Positions 1 to 10,607 of a DNA stretch of 64,000 bases are shown here, in pieces; position 1 is the first letter of the stretch; the number at the start of each line of letters is the position of its first letter. The notes beneath the pieces were generated by a model, which was given only the letters and a program-made list of their open reading frames with translations, was not told the DNA's origin and made no database searches. Both the position numbers and the translations under genes were made by a program. Origin of the DNA: Globodera rostochiensis (lineage: Eukaryota > Nematoda > Chromadorea > Rhabditida > Heteroderidae); NCBI GenBank assembly GCA_018350325.1, contig JAEVLN010000011.1:3194122-3258121 (forward strand), in the 5' to 3' direction.

Positions 1-779
1 GAATAGAAATCTGCGAGCGAAATATTTCTGTTTTTCAAGGGGGAGAGAAGTTACCTCCAGAGTTTCTGGATACGTCCCTGGGAAACCGTAACCAAAAATC
101 TTGCATTTTAGCATTCACTATTGATTTGCACAAACTTGAAGACGAGAGAAAAGCATTGGAAATTGAGCTTTTCGCAATTGAGTCAAGAGCAGTCCATTCA
201 TTCGTTCGTTTTATTCGTTATTTTTGATGTCGAAAGCTAGGCATGGGGGCAGGACTTCCAACTCACCTTCGAAAAAATATGCAACCGGTTCTAACAAGCC
301 GGGGTGACTTAGATCTAAGCCTAACGCACTCCTAAGGCTCTAACTTTTCCCCAGTTAAGCTATCCGGCTTTGGAGTTACTAATTAAAAAAACTCGTTTTT
401 CCTTAATTTTCAAAAATTGTTTTAAATTCTCAATTTTTATTTTCTATTGACGAATTCGTAATCAGTGCATCAAATAACATACATTCAGGCAAAGGGCATT
501 TTGGCACCCCTGCATGGAAGAGAGATTAAGGCGGGCACGGGTACTTTTCGGTTTGGAGTCCCTTTTAGGGGTATTTGAGTGTGCTGATAACGAATTGTCA
601 TCTTTCTGGATTTCACTCTATGTGCATTCTTGAGTTTTTTTTTTTGATAATCCGAGGGAGGTGCTCCAAACCGAAAATGTTAATCGATATATTTCAATGA
701 AAAAAAGTTTTTGTTGAAACCGACTGATTAAACCATTTTAATAGGCTGGCGGCTCTTTAATCGATATTTGTGAGCATTT

Positions 780-1255
780 ACCGGGAAATTCGGAAATTCA
801 ACAAGGTTTTGAGAAAGCGCTCTAACCTTGGTACTTTTCCTTTATGTGTCAACAAAAAAAAAGTAAGTCGATAAAAAGCTCTTTCTAGGGGGTTTCGGGG
901 TCGTAGAATCCAAATCTGACTTCCATTTCTACCGAATTCGAACATTTCCAAAAAAAAATTCTTTCGCATTTTTCCATTTTTTTTTTTTGATTTGCATTGT
1001 GCAGAATAAAGATTATCAGTTTGGTGGCATAAATTCAACAATGTTTTGCTAAGTCTCATTGAAAATTCATCGCCATTCGACGATTTTAATGGAAAAATGC
1101 AAATAAATTTTTTTCTGAAAATTGTTCGAATTCGGTCGAAATGGAAGTCATTCGGATTCTACGACCCTAAACCTCTAGAAGTTGACATTTCAACAAAAAA
1201 AAATTTAGCTGTTGACACGTAAAGGAAAAGTACCCTAACCTTTCAAAAAAGCTTT
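780..1255. repeat. Inverted repeat, MITE-like, arms of about 170 bp
   Basis: The arms at about 820-985 and 1085-1250 are imperfect reverse complements. Both carry the blocks TACTTTTCCTTTAYGTGTCAAC, GGGTCGTAGAATCC and GACTTCCATTTC, around an AT-rich centre near 1030. The phrase 'GGATTCTACG(A/C)CCC' recurs at 10.5, 28.8 and 42.2 kb, so this is a dispersed family. It ends just upstream of the first gene and may supply its promoter or 5' leader. No clean terminal duplication was found, so the superfamily is not assigned. Confidence 0.6.
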
Positions 1256-1303
1256 TCCGCAGCGGGAAAGAGAATCGCACACGTGCCAACGAAAAAGCGA
1301 AAA

Positions 1304-2410
1304 ATGGCTGAAGAAGAACGGGCAGAGAAGACTGACTCTAACGAAAAATGTCAAGCGATGCCGAAGAATGTTTCGGAAAAGGTATGAAACTCAAATAGTT
1401 ACAAACAGATGCCGGACATTTCCAGTATTTTGATAAATTACGCAAAAAGGTTATAAAGATGTTTATGGGTGGGCCATCGTTTTTTTTTTCTCGCGAAAGA
1501 TGCCCTGTTGGTTAAGAACACTTTTGATCCAATTTCAGGACTACGTTGACTTTCTCAACTTGCTGGACAGCCTCAATATGAGTGGGGAAGAGAGTTGCGA
1601 AGATACTGAGAATAAAGAGACGCAAGGAACGGGGGAAGCCAAAAGGCGAGTTCATTTCGTCAAGGGGGCAGTGGTTACGCATTCGGCCGTGGAAAAGAAG
1701 GTGATTTGTTTCATTTGCTTGGCTTGAGGGTTCGCGCCGTGTGCACTCCCCCCCCCCCTCGCCAGAAGCAACTGCTGCCAGAGAAACTGGGCCTTAAATT
1801 TTCCGCAATCACAATCGATAAAATCGTCAAAACTCTATTTCAGCCTTGAAACCGGCAGGAGGTTTTTAAGACGCAAGTTTTTCTGATAGGCAAAGGGTTG
1901 AAATTGTTGAGATTATATTCCGCTGAAAGATAAAATAAGCAAAAAGGAAAACAGAACCGGCCACATTTGATCTGCGTTTCATGCTAGCAATGGTTTGTAA
2001 ATGTTATTCACAAAAAAGGAACAATTCGTGATCAGCACCCTAAATACCCCTAAAAAAGTCCGAGGTCGGGGTATCAAACCGAAAGTTCCCTTAACCGTTT
2101 GTATGCATATTTAAGTCGATCCTTCGTAATCGAAACGAGCGCTCACCAATCGACACTGCAGAGCTGCAGAGGATGTGCAAAAGGGGCTTAGTGCAGTTTC
2201 TGCCGACTTCCAGAGAGGTTGGGCTTAAAATCTAAAAGCTCTAAACTTGTATTTTAGACTCTAACTGATGTCGTAATCGAACGGAAGGTCGGTGCTAACA
2301 GGGAAGCAAATAAGACAGTGGAAAGGCGTAGGACGAAAAAGGGAAGGCCAATTTCGACGTGGAAGGCCAAGAGAATGGGACTGCCGGACAGTGACGAGGA
2401 TTGCAACTGA
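1304..2410 (+). CDS. Small basic/acidic protein, possible URI C-terminal homologue
   Basis: Four exons join in phase 0 throughout: 1304-1381, 1539-1700, one beginning AGGATGTGC near 2172 and ending before GTTGGG near 2220, and a last exon from about 2261 to the TGA at 2408-2410. Each junction has GT donor and AG acceptor. The product is about 145 residues: an acidic N-terminus, a lysine-rich middle with VHFVKGAVV, and a C-terminus with VVIERKVG followed by GRPISTWKAKRMGL. That last pair resembles the conserved tail of the prefoldin-like RPB5 interactor URI (an S/T-V-I-E-K/R motif, then a V-S-K-F-K-A-x-R motif). No prefoldin helical domain is seen, so either upstream exons are missing from the window or the match is fortuitous. 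The gene exists with fair confidence; the name is weak. Confidence 0.5.
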
Positions 2411-2873
2411 TAGATCGCTGACCGTTCCAATGTCTCATGTTCATAAACATACCACCTATTCCCCGACTGTGAATTTCTGTGGCTCGGTTCACTGAGCGGA
2501 AAGTCCCGAATCGTAATTTTTTGTGGTTTTCAGGTTTTTTAAACAAAAAAGTTCTCTAGTCATTGGGTTCATTTTGGAAGACGTTTTCCCCTCCGGAGTC
2601 TTTATATGTAAACGAAAGCTTGCTCTCACAAATCAGAGAAGTGACATTCGCATACTACCAAAAAGTGAGAGTATTGACACTACTGCCGCAAACAAATAAT
2701 GATTTTTTTTTGCCCCCACCCGCGGCTAAGTCGTTCTCTGGGTTCGAAGTGGGCAGAGCAGAAATAGTGAAAATACCTATAACATTTAAAAAACGTTTGA
2801 GGCTCAAATTTGAGTCGATTTAGGTCATTCAGTCTTCATCATCTTGGCATCAAATCGGCGACATCCTTTCCAT

Positions 2874-3415
2874 TTATTTGACAGCTATCAATTCAACGTC
2901 AAAGACAAGGGTCGCGTTCCCGGGAATCTGTGATTGTGTAATTGGTTTGGTTGTGAAGACAAAGTGAGCGAAACATACGGTCCCCGGTATTCCTTTGGCT
3001 CCGTAGCCCAGGTCAGAGCTGATGGTCAGCTTCGCCCGTTGACCGACAGACATCTTTTGAACGAATTCCACTCGGAAAATAAAGACAAATAACTGACCTT
3101 GGCCACGCCTTCATCCCAACCTTTGATCACTTCGCCCTTGCCGATCTTAACGAAACAGCTTTCAAATAAGCATTAGCACTTGACAAAGAAGTGAACCGCG
3201 GGAAAAAATATTTACTGTAAATTCAAAAGGCTTCCCGCGATCGCGTGAGCTGTCAATTTTTTGGCCATTTTCCAAGGTCAGCACATAGTGGCACACAACT
3301 TTACGACCGCTTTTCGGGTAAGTCGATTCTAAATGGCCAGTGTTCAGCTTTCGAGCATCGGTGCTAAAAGATGCTTACGGTCGCCCTCGTTGATTGTGTC
3401 AATTTTCACTGGCAT
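2874..3415 (-). CDS. FKBP12-type peptidyl-prolyl cis-trans isomerase
   Basis: A single FKBP domain of about 108 residues, the length of FKBP12, catalysing cis-trans isomerisation of Xaa-Pro bonds in the cytosol; in animals the family binds FK506/rapamycin and calcium-release channels. Exons read from the ATG at 3415: [12 protein letters not shown], then [19 protein letters not shown] with [13 protein letters not shown], then [17 protein letters not shown], then [18 protein letters not shown], and finally [13 protein letters not shown] ending in TAA at 2874. Conserved pocket residues are present (Tyr of VCHY, Asp-Ser-Ser-Arg, Val-Ile, Trp of GW, Tyr of LGYG, Phe of VFDVEL). About 50 bp inside the last intron appear as spurious coding between GTVCFAHF and IPGNATL. 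The C. elegans counterpart would be the fkb-1/fkb-2 group. Confidence 0.9.
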
Positions 3416-3833
3416 TTTCCGTTACGTGTTTTCTCTGGAGTGATTAAAATAAAGGAAGCAATATGTACTAAATGAAATGTATCTAAAATAAAACAATGTG
3501 TTTTGTTCTTAACAAATAAGTGCTTCAGCTGCGATTTCCCATTTGAACACCACAGCGATTTTATGTTAGTCCTTGCTCCGTTAGCGTTCTGTCTTACTGT
3601 ACGAATATAAAATAACACACGTACTTTTTGTACATAGGTAAACTGGGACTAAAGAATGATAAGGGATTGTTTTGGTGAGGGAGGGAGGGGGCTTTAGGGA
3701 GAGGCGTAATGTGTTGGCAATGTGTCAATGTGGACCCATGGGGAAAGGAAATCGCCATAACTGTTAATCCCCGCTTACAAATTAGTGCACATTCACTGGT
3801 AATACCAAACATTGAAGGAAAAAAGCGAACGGT

Positions 3834-4568
3834 ACGTTTGAGTGTCGCCGTTTGAGTGTGGCCGTTTGAGTGTGAAGTCAAAAATGGACCTTTCTGTGTC
3901 AAATTTTAAAACATGTGAAAAGGAATGATTCGCCATTTTTTTACAATTTATTTTCAGAAAGGAAAAAGATGTTCTAAGATTCATTCAATAAAGTATCAGA
4001 ATAACAATCAATATTTGAACAAAGCATTAAAACAGTAATGAAAAGAAACGTAATCACGGATTCATATTGTAATTGTAAGAGATGCCCTAAAGGAATTCAA
4101 TGATTGCTTGATGATTGGGATTGGCTGCATATTGGTGATCATTATTGCCCGGGTTTACAGGTGCATAACGTTGAATGAGTTCAAGGATACGGCGGTCGGC
4201 TTCGCGAAATTTCTGCCTCTTCTTCGCCGCTTGATGACCTTTTTTGCAAATTTTTGAAGTTATTATATTTTTTTGTATACCAGCAATGAACTGGGTCGGC
4301 GTCCGTATTTTTTTGCGCCATGCGTAGGATCAATAAAGCGCCACAACGAAGGATGGTCACATCCGAAGAGACGTTGTAGTCGCCGATGTGCCGACTCGCA
4401 GAAATTGTTTTCAAGGTTTTTTATTAGATTGATTTCATTGACACTGAAAGGTCCAGTTTTAACTTCACACTCAAACGGCCACACTCAAACGGCGGCACTC
4501 AAACGGCCACACTCAAACGGCGGCACTCAAACGGCGCCACACTCAAACGGCCACACTCAAACGTCCGG
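3834..4568. mobile_element. Inverted-array element I (unit ACACTCAAACGGCC)
   Basis: A short array of GTTTGAGTGTGGCC units at 3834-3874 faces a longer array of the complementary unit at about 4467-4566. The inner flanks continue the inverted match (GTGAAGTYAAAAMTGGACC, then TTTCWGTGTCAA on both sides), so the arms are about 70 bp. The 590-bp centre shows no gene. The right end lies about 36 bp beyond the SERAC1-like stop codon. No convincing target-site duplication was found (only the similar strings ATTGAAGG and ATTGCGAAGG outside). Confidence 0.65.
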
Positions 4569-4603
4569 GTCCGAATTAAGATTGCTTTCATTGCGAAGGC
4601 CTT

Positions 4604-7557
4604 TTATTGTTGCATTCTTTTGACATATTCTAATGCATCATTAACAAAATTGAGTACAATTTGGTAGGCCGGCGATTCTTTAGATTCGGGTTTGCAAACA
4701 TAATGGTGATTATTATTCAGGTGGTAAACTGGGCCTTTTCCCAGAATTCCCGACTCAATCGGCACGAGCATCATTTCTCTCCCGAAAACTGCCGTTTTTT
4801 TGCATTCCAATGTGGTGACAATGATGGGAATTCGTTCTGCTGCCGTCTTGAAGTGCTCAGATAGCTCGTGATTCAGTTCACTTTTGGGTTGTAGCAGCAG
4901 AACGTCGTTGGACGGTCTGATGAAATACGGGCCAAGTTGGGAGGCCACCGGAGTGCCGAGATGGGGTGTCGCCATGAAGAGCACACCGACCGTCTTCGAA
5001 AGGAGCGCCTCATTCTCTAAGAATCAATCCATTTTTATTTCTCAAGACAAAATTCCCAAAATCAGCAAACCTAAAAGCAGCTGTTTGACCAGCAGTCCTC
5101 CCAGACTATGGCAAATGAATACGACGGGTCTCTCGCCGATTCCGTTCCTCCTAAACTCGTCGATAAAACGTTGCGCGCGTGCTGAGATTGTTTCCATTGA
5201 CTTGTTTAGTTTGAAAAAACGCGAAGAATAGTCGACAGCGATCACTCGGATGGGCTCGTTCACATCGACGGGAAGCCAATCCTTCGAAGAATTTGCAATT
5301 TCCCTGACAGCCGTACCCAGGAAGGAGGGATTCCCCCCCCCCTCCAGGGACGTATTTAGGGGTACAAATTGAGACAAAAATCCAAAAACTTTCCTCGGCG
5401 GCGCCTATCGGCACCGCCGACTCTCCCCCCTCCCCCCAAAGTAAAGCGGAATCCTCAAAAAAAAAAAGCATTTTTGAAATTGCCTAAATGCAATAAAAAG
5501 GGAAAAACCCCTAAAAATAGGTTTTGTTTTCGGTACTCCCTCCAAGGCAAAATCCAAAAAAAACAAAATGAAATTGGTCGACGATGCCAGCATGGGTGCC
5601 GCCCCCCCATAAAAATCCTAAATTCGTCCCTGCCCTCCCGGCCGAATGAAATGAGAAAAAACCCATAGACCCATAGAGGGTCCCTCTTGATTTGCAACAT
5701 GTTTTTTGGATCATTTTCTTAACAAGCTGTTTCTTCTTTTCAAAAAATTTTCGATCCCCTCACCTTCCATAAAAAGCTTTAAAAATTTTTTGGCAAATCT
5801 CTTAAAACTAGGTCCAAATTTCTCGACGGCGCCTATCGACACTACCCCTTCCCCCAGAAGTCAAGCAAAATTCTCAAAAAATCGCATTTTTAGAAAAAAT
5901 TGATAACGCACCCCTAAAATCGAACATCTTTTGGGAAATTGCTTAACAAAAACGCAATAAAAATGGAAAAATGCACCCCAAAAATGGACTTTCTCTCTCC
6001 AATTACCCCCCCCCCCCCCTCCCCTCCCGAGAATTTTTCTAAATAAGCGCCTGCCCCGACTTATAGCAATTGTGAATACTTTGGGCCAAAAGAGTGTCGT
6101 CTTACGGTTTGGCACTTCCTTTTGGCGCCACGTTCGAAATGCACTTCCACGTAACCCATGGACAAGGACCTGGATTAAACGTTTACAATATGCCAATCGT
6201 TTCAATTGGCTTTAAGAACAAAACAAAATTACAATGTCAATTTTTGGCGTTTTCGTACTCAATGGCTTATGCAACTCATAAAGATGAGGCGGTAATTCAT
6301 TTCTTTCGTGCCCAAAAGCATAAAGCATGTTGGACAGAATTTTGTGAGACAAAATTCGTTCCTCATCGTGCAATGGTTTTGTGAGCATTGACGCAAGCAG
6401 CGAAAGCCAATCTGTTTTAAACGATTAAGAGTTAATAAACAAATTATTAGAAGTTTGGTTTTTAAAATCTATGCTATAGTTCCAAAGCGGGCCAGTTCCA
6501 GGCCGTGAACTTTGAACCGTTTAGAACCGGACTGGAAACCAATATTGTGAGTATAAAGAGTGTTTACCAGATTTAGCAACGATTTCAGCACACTCCTTCG
6601 AAGAAGCGACTGAGTTGGCAAGGATTTTTAGGGACGTTAGTACAATTGGCTTATTAGTGGCACGATAAGAGTCGACCAAATTGATGAGCAAACGAGGCAA
6701 CTCCCGTCGAAGGAATTGCAAATTGGTCATTGGCCTTCCCTCCTCGTGGGTAAGCTAAACTTTTAACCTCATTCGACCGTTTCCAATTTTACGTTCGCTA
6801 TGAGAAATTTATTTGCCTCGGATTGGAGCAGCAGTTGGCTCAGCGACTCGATGACTTTCCGTTCCTCGCGTGAATTCCTCAGCCTCCGCTCGAAGCGATA
6901 GTCTTCGTCCGACGGCCAAAGGCCCTCTTCGGTGTAAATGCTTGGCATATAGTAGAAAAAGCTGAGAAAGATTGTCTTCAGCCAAGCGGACTTAAATACT
7001 GTTCATGAGTAGAATATTTAGGCCAATTTGAGTGAGAACCTTGAGTAGAAACTTATCAATTTCGTCAGGCTGAAGCGTTCCGGAAAGTTTAGTTTCTGGT
7101 CTTGGGAAGTGGCCGATGTCAACGCCATCCAACGCCATTTGACACAGAATGAAAGGGTCTGCAAGAGGTACGAAGTCATCAATCGGGGGCCGAGACGTAG
7201 GTTTAAATAGTCGACCTAAAAATTGAAAATTTGGCAGAAAGGAAATACGGCGGAAAAGGAAACCAAAATTTGATTAAAGAAACCCGTAAAGTTCCAAATT
7301 ATTACCTAGATTTCTTAAGAAAAGGCGGCGTATCTCGCCATCCAATTCCCTTAAATTTTCTCTCAACCAAATGCCTTCCGAAGTCGATGCTGTCGAAGAC
7401 TCTGAAGGATTTTTGAAGTGGAAATATCCAACGGAAGCGCTGAAATTATTTAAATTTATGAGGAGAATTCACAATTAACATAAGCCTACGCAAATGCTGC
7501 AGCTCCAAAGGCGCCATACGCAATCAATCGGGGAGACAGAGAAGGAAATGGCCGCAT
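4604..7557 (-). CDS. SERAC1-like alpha/beta-hydrolase (serine esterase)
   Basis: SERAC1 proteins act in phosphatidylglycerol remodelling at the mitochondrion/ER contact and carry an esterase/lipase domain. Start: ATG at 7557 gives MRPFPSLSPRLIAYGAFGAA, a possible mitochondrial or membrane leader; the phase-2 donor joins the next exon exactly (about 7310-7440, with ELDGEIRRLFLRNL). Middle exons (6.5-7.1 kb) form a helical region with LQPDEIDKFLLKVLTQIGLN, then LLQSEANKFLIANVKLE and LRRELPRLLINLVDSYRA. The hydrolase begins with the oxyanion-loop block VLVHGLRGSAFRTWRQKE (about 6100-6170), then VIAVDYSS, then the nucleophile elbow VFICHSLGGLLVK (G-x-S-x-G form, about 5100), ATPHLGTPVA, and a likely catalytic histidine in NNNHHYVCKPESK before the stop at 4604. 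The intron at about 5310-6050 is swollen by two C-rich repeat copies. A hAT-like element starts 75 bp upstream of the ATG. Confidence 0.85.
5310..6050. repeat. Intronic dispersed repeat with GGCGCCTATCGGCACCGCC motif
   Basis: Within a SERAC1-like intron, two diverged copies (near 5395 and 5823) of a segment that starts with CTCGRCGGCGCCTATCGRCAC, runs into a C-rich stretch, then AAG-C-A-AATTCTCAAAAAA and an A/T-rich tail. The same segment occurs near 8062, 8190 and 8333 and in reverse complement near 10826, 10975 and 33482. Homopolymer C and A runs dominate and no coding is seen. Confidence 0.6.
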
Positions 7558-7631
7558 ATATGATAGGGATGGAATTCAATCGTCTAGTGCTCTCTTATAA
7601 AACAACAAAGAACTTAGGTATGTCAGTATTC

Positions 7632-8596
7632 TAGTGCTGCACGAGTCTCGGTCTCGAGTCTCGACTCGAGAAATTTCTCGGGTTTTTTGGGTCTCGGTCT
7701 CGAGTCTCGGGTACTTGGTCTCGAAAATCGAGACTTTTTTACACCCCTAAAGATGGCATTTTTAGAGAGAATTTGTTTAGAATTCAAAGCTTAGATTTGA
7801 AAAACATAATGCAAATCAAATTTAAAAATCCTTTAAATAAATCCTTTGCACAGCGCGCCCATTGGATTGTCTTATGACTCAGTGGTTAAACTCTGTATCG
7901 TACTTTATGTACCGGCGGTTCTATTCCCAAAATTAAATTAGTTACTTTTTAATTTAATAATTATTTCTTACAAAACATCACTCACTCACTATCAGGAAAC
8001 CTTATGAAATGTAATTTTTTTTGGCAATTTTTTTAACAGAATTCAAAAAGACTTTCATCTTCCTCGGCGGCGCCTATAGGCACACCCCTCCTTCCTACAC
8101 CTAAAAAAGCTTACAAAAATTACCGCATTTTTAAAATTTTTAGTTGCAAATCTCTTAACAAATTGAGTCAAAAATTCAAAATTTTTTCGACGGCGCCTAT
8201 CGGCACCGCCGACTCCCTCCCCCGCCCCCCCTAAAAGTAGAGCAGAATTTGCAAAAAAACTTGTATTCCTGACCAATTTTCTTAATTTAAAAAAATTAAC
8301 TCAAAAATACACTCCTAAAATTATTCTTGTTCGCCGCGGCGCCTGTCGGTACCGCTAGTCCTCTGCAAAACCCTTTAATAAAAATCGCAAAAAAAATTTG
8401 CAAAAAAAATTTGTTTTTTCCAAATTTTTGAACCAAAAAATTAAAAAATTTTCAAAAAAGTCTCGGTCTCGAGTCTCGACTCGGGAAATTTCTCGGTTTT
8501 TTTGGGTCTCGATCTCGGTCTCGAGTCTCGGGGTCATTTCTCGGTCTCGGTCTCGACTCTCGAGTCTCGGTAAATTTCGGGTCTCGTGCAGCACTA
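7632..8596. mobile_element. hAT-like non-autonomous element with (TCTCGG)n ends
   Basis: Terminal inverted repeats TAGTGCTGCACGAG (7632-) and CTCGTGCAGCACTA (-8596) are exact complements, flanked by the 8-bp direct duplication CAGTATTC at 7624-7631 and 8597-8604. Eight-base duplications and a TAG-start TIR are typical of the hAT superfamily; the central TA in CAGTATTC fits the Buster-type preference. Inside each TIR lies an array of TCTCGG/TCTCGAG words (7645-7735 and 8458-8585). The 965-bp element has no transposase and contains three copies of the GGCGCCTATCGGCACC repeat. It sits 75 bp upstream of the SERAC1-like start codon. Confidence 0.9.
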
Positions 8597-9105
8597 CAGT
8601 ATTCTTGACTTTTTTCAAAGGGACTCCGGGGATCATAACTTGGTTCATAGTGGCTTCCGCACAAAAATTTTGGGGTAAACCCAACTCATCCATACCCATC
8701 TCATCCATATCCAACTCATCCATAGAGCATAACTTGCTTCAAACTTAACTGATTTAGAAAGTCTTAAGGCCATTCGAAAGATCTCGAGGAGCTGAAGCTA
8801 ACATTAAGTTAAAGCTTTGCGATTGGATAAGTTTCAAAAAAGTTATGCTCTATGGATGAGTTGGATATGGATGAGATGGGTATGGATGAGTTGGATATGG
8901 ATGAGATGGGTATGGATGAGTTGGGTTTCCCCCAAAATTTTTGTGCGGAAGCCACTATGAACCAAGTTATGATCCCCGGAGTCCCTTTGAAAAAAGTCAA
9001 GAATACTGTAGTGGCACGAGACCCGAAATTTACCGAGACTCGAGAGTCGAGACCGAGACCGAGAAATGACACCGAGACTCGAGACCGAGACCGAGAACAT
9101 AATTT
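8480..9105. repeat. Large inverted duplication, with an ATGGATGAGTTGGG array
   Basis: Left arm about 8480-8735 and right arm about 8840-9105 are near-perfect reverse complements around an 80-100 bp centre near 8790. The arms include the 3' end of the 7632-8596 element, its target-site duplication (GAATACTGTAGTG in the right arm) and an array of ATGGATGAGTTGGATATGG-type units (8678-8735; longer at 8845-8927). The right arm lacks one base group in the TIR (GTAGTGGCACGAG). The centre resembles 25045-25165. Confidence 0.8.
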
Positions 9106-9300
9106 TTTTGAGATTTGGCCAATCGCTTAGCTTTTGCTTTTGAAAGCTTCTACTAGTTGTAAGCTTTCGAATGATACCAAAAATGTTTGATTTGGTTAGA
9201 CTTGAAAGAAGTTATAACGAAAAAACTTTTGAAAAGAGAACGAATCGGGGGTGAACGAATCGGCCGGCCGGGAACGAATCGTCTTTTTACCATGGATGAG
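9105..9300. mobile_element. Half copy of the GAACGAATCGG foldback element
   Basis: The core TTTTTTGAGATTTGGCC, then CTTCTACTAGTTGTAAGC, CGAATGATACCAAAAATG and GAAGTTATAACGAAAAAAC leads into GAACGAATCGGGGGTGAACG and ends GAATCGTCTTTTTACC. It matches the right half of the complete element at 39753-40158. The left half is missing, and the outer end runs directly into another ATGGATGAGTTGGG unit. Confidence 0.75.
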
Positions 9301-9519
9301 TTGGGTGGGACCCGAATAATTTGACTAAATTCCACTCAAAAATTCATTACGTTATCAAAACAAACTCAAAAAACACAATGTCAATCTATTTTGGCCAACT
9401 TTTGGTGGTTCATAACTTTCTTCATAGTGATTTCCGGCACAAAGTTTTTGCTAATTCTTACTCAGCTCGACGAGAGGAATCGATTGGTAGTATTTTTATT
9501 CGGATCTGAATCATTCAAT

Positions 9520-9635
9520 GGGCGAGCGATGGGCGAAATGTCCTATGGGCGAAACGTCTGTTTTTTCACTACCGGGCGAAACGTCCGTTTTTTCGTTACC
9601 GGGCGAAATGTCCGACGGGCGAAATTCGATGTCGA
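9520..9635. repeat. Tandem GGGCGAAATGTCC units
   Basis: Five to six irregular copies of GGGCGAAAYGTCC separated by short T-rich or ACC spacers. The unit resembles the GGCCGAAACGTCC array at 44.1-44.8 kb and the CGCCGAAACGTCGG unit at 25.0 kb. It is adjacent to a segment (GAATCGATTGGTAGTATTTT, near 9477) that is also found in reverse complement at about 24430-24450, next to another array. Confidence 0.6.
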
Positions 9636-9859
9636 AAACCGAAAATAAAAAAATTTCGACTAAGAAAATTTTTCTTTCGATGAAACACTGATATGCAAAG
9701 TTTGGGCACCGGGAAGTTTAGGCACCGCAATACAAATATAAAAAATTAAAATTTTAAAATTTTCGCCATCTTATGTAGGTTCTCATAAACACTTTGGAGC
9801 TTTTATCGTAAGCATTTCAAACCCATTATTGATTAAAGTGATTATCCTTCTTGGCCATG

Positions 9860-10076
9860 AGGTTTTAATCCCGGTCCCGGCCAACTCTAATTAGAAGAAA
9901 ATCTCAGTCAAAATCGCCGAGAGCGAAATCGAGATTTGGGATGGGCCGAGACCGAGATCGGGATTTGTCTCGAAATTTCGAGAGTCCAGGTCTCGGAGTT
10001 TTAGCCAAATTTCCGAGATTCGAGACCTGTACTCTCGGAAAATCTCGGTCGGGATCTCGATCTCGCCGGGCTCTAG
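9860..10076. mobile_element. Partial hAT-like ends with CTCGG words
   Basis: TCTCGATCTCGCCGGGCTCTA (ending 10076) looks like the right terminus of a TAGAGCCCGGC-type element; a second terminus-like string, CCGGTCCCGGCCAACTCTA, lies at about 9870-9890. The intervening DNA is rich in CGAGATCGGGAT words. No matching left end or duplication was found, so these are read as fragments. Confidence 0.45.
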
Positions 10077-10607
10077 CTAAAACTCATAGGGGGACGGACC
10101 CTTATCGTCAAAATTTGTGAAAAATTTTTTTTATTTTAAAATTGTCTGAAAATATGTTATTTGATGCACTGATTACAAATTCGTCGATGAAACTAACGCT
10201 GCCCACATAATGTCGAAGCCACGAAATGTCAAAAAAAAAAATTTTTTTCAAAGTCGATAAAAAGATTTTTCTAAGGGTTTTCGAAACCTGAATACGACCT
10301 CTATTTGGACCAATTCCGGGCCCCGAACCCGGATTCTGACATTTTTTCGAAATTCAAAAAGGTTCAGAAACCAATATCGTCTCAAAATCGTTCTCAAAAA
10401 GCATGAATTCGGGTCCGGGATTCAGAGTCTATGGCCCAGGAAACCCCTAAAAACTTTTGAATTTTCGAAAAAAGTTCGAATCCGGGTCCGGGGTTCGAAA
10501 TTGGTCAAAATAGAGGTCAGATTCGGATTCTACGCCGTTGTATACACCTAACAAAAATTTTTTATCGACAAAAAATTTTATTTTTTTCGACATTTCGTGG
10601 TTTTTGG

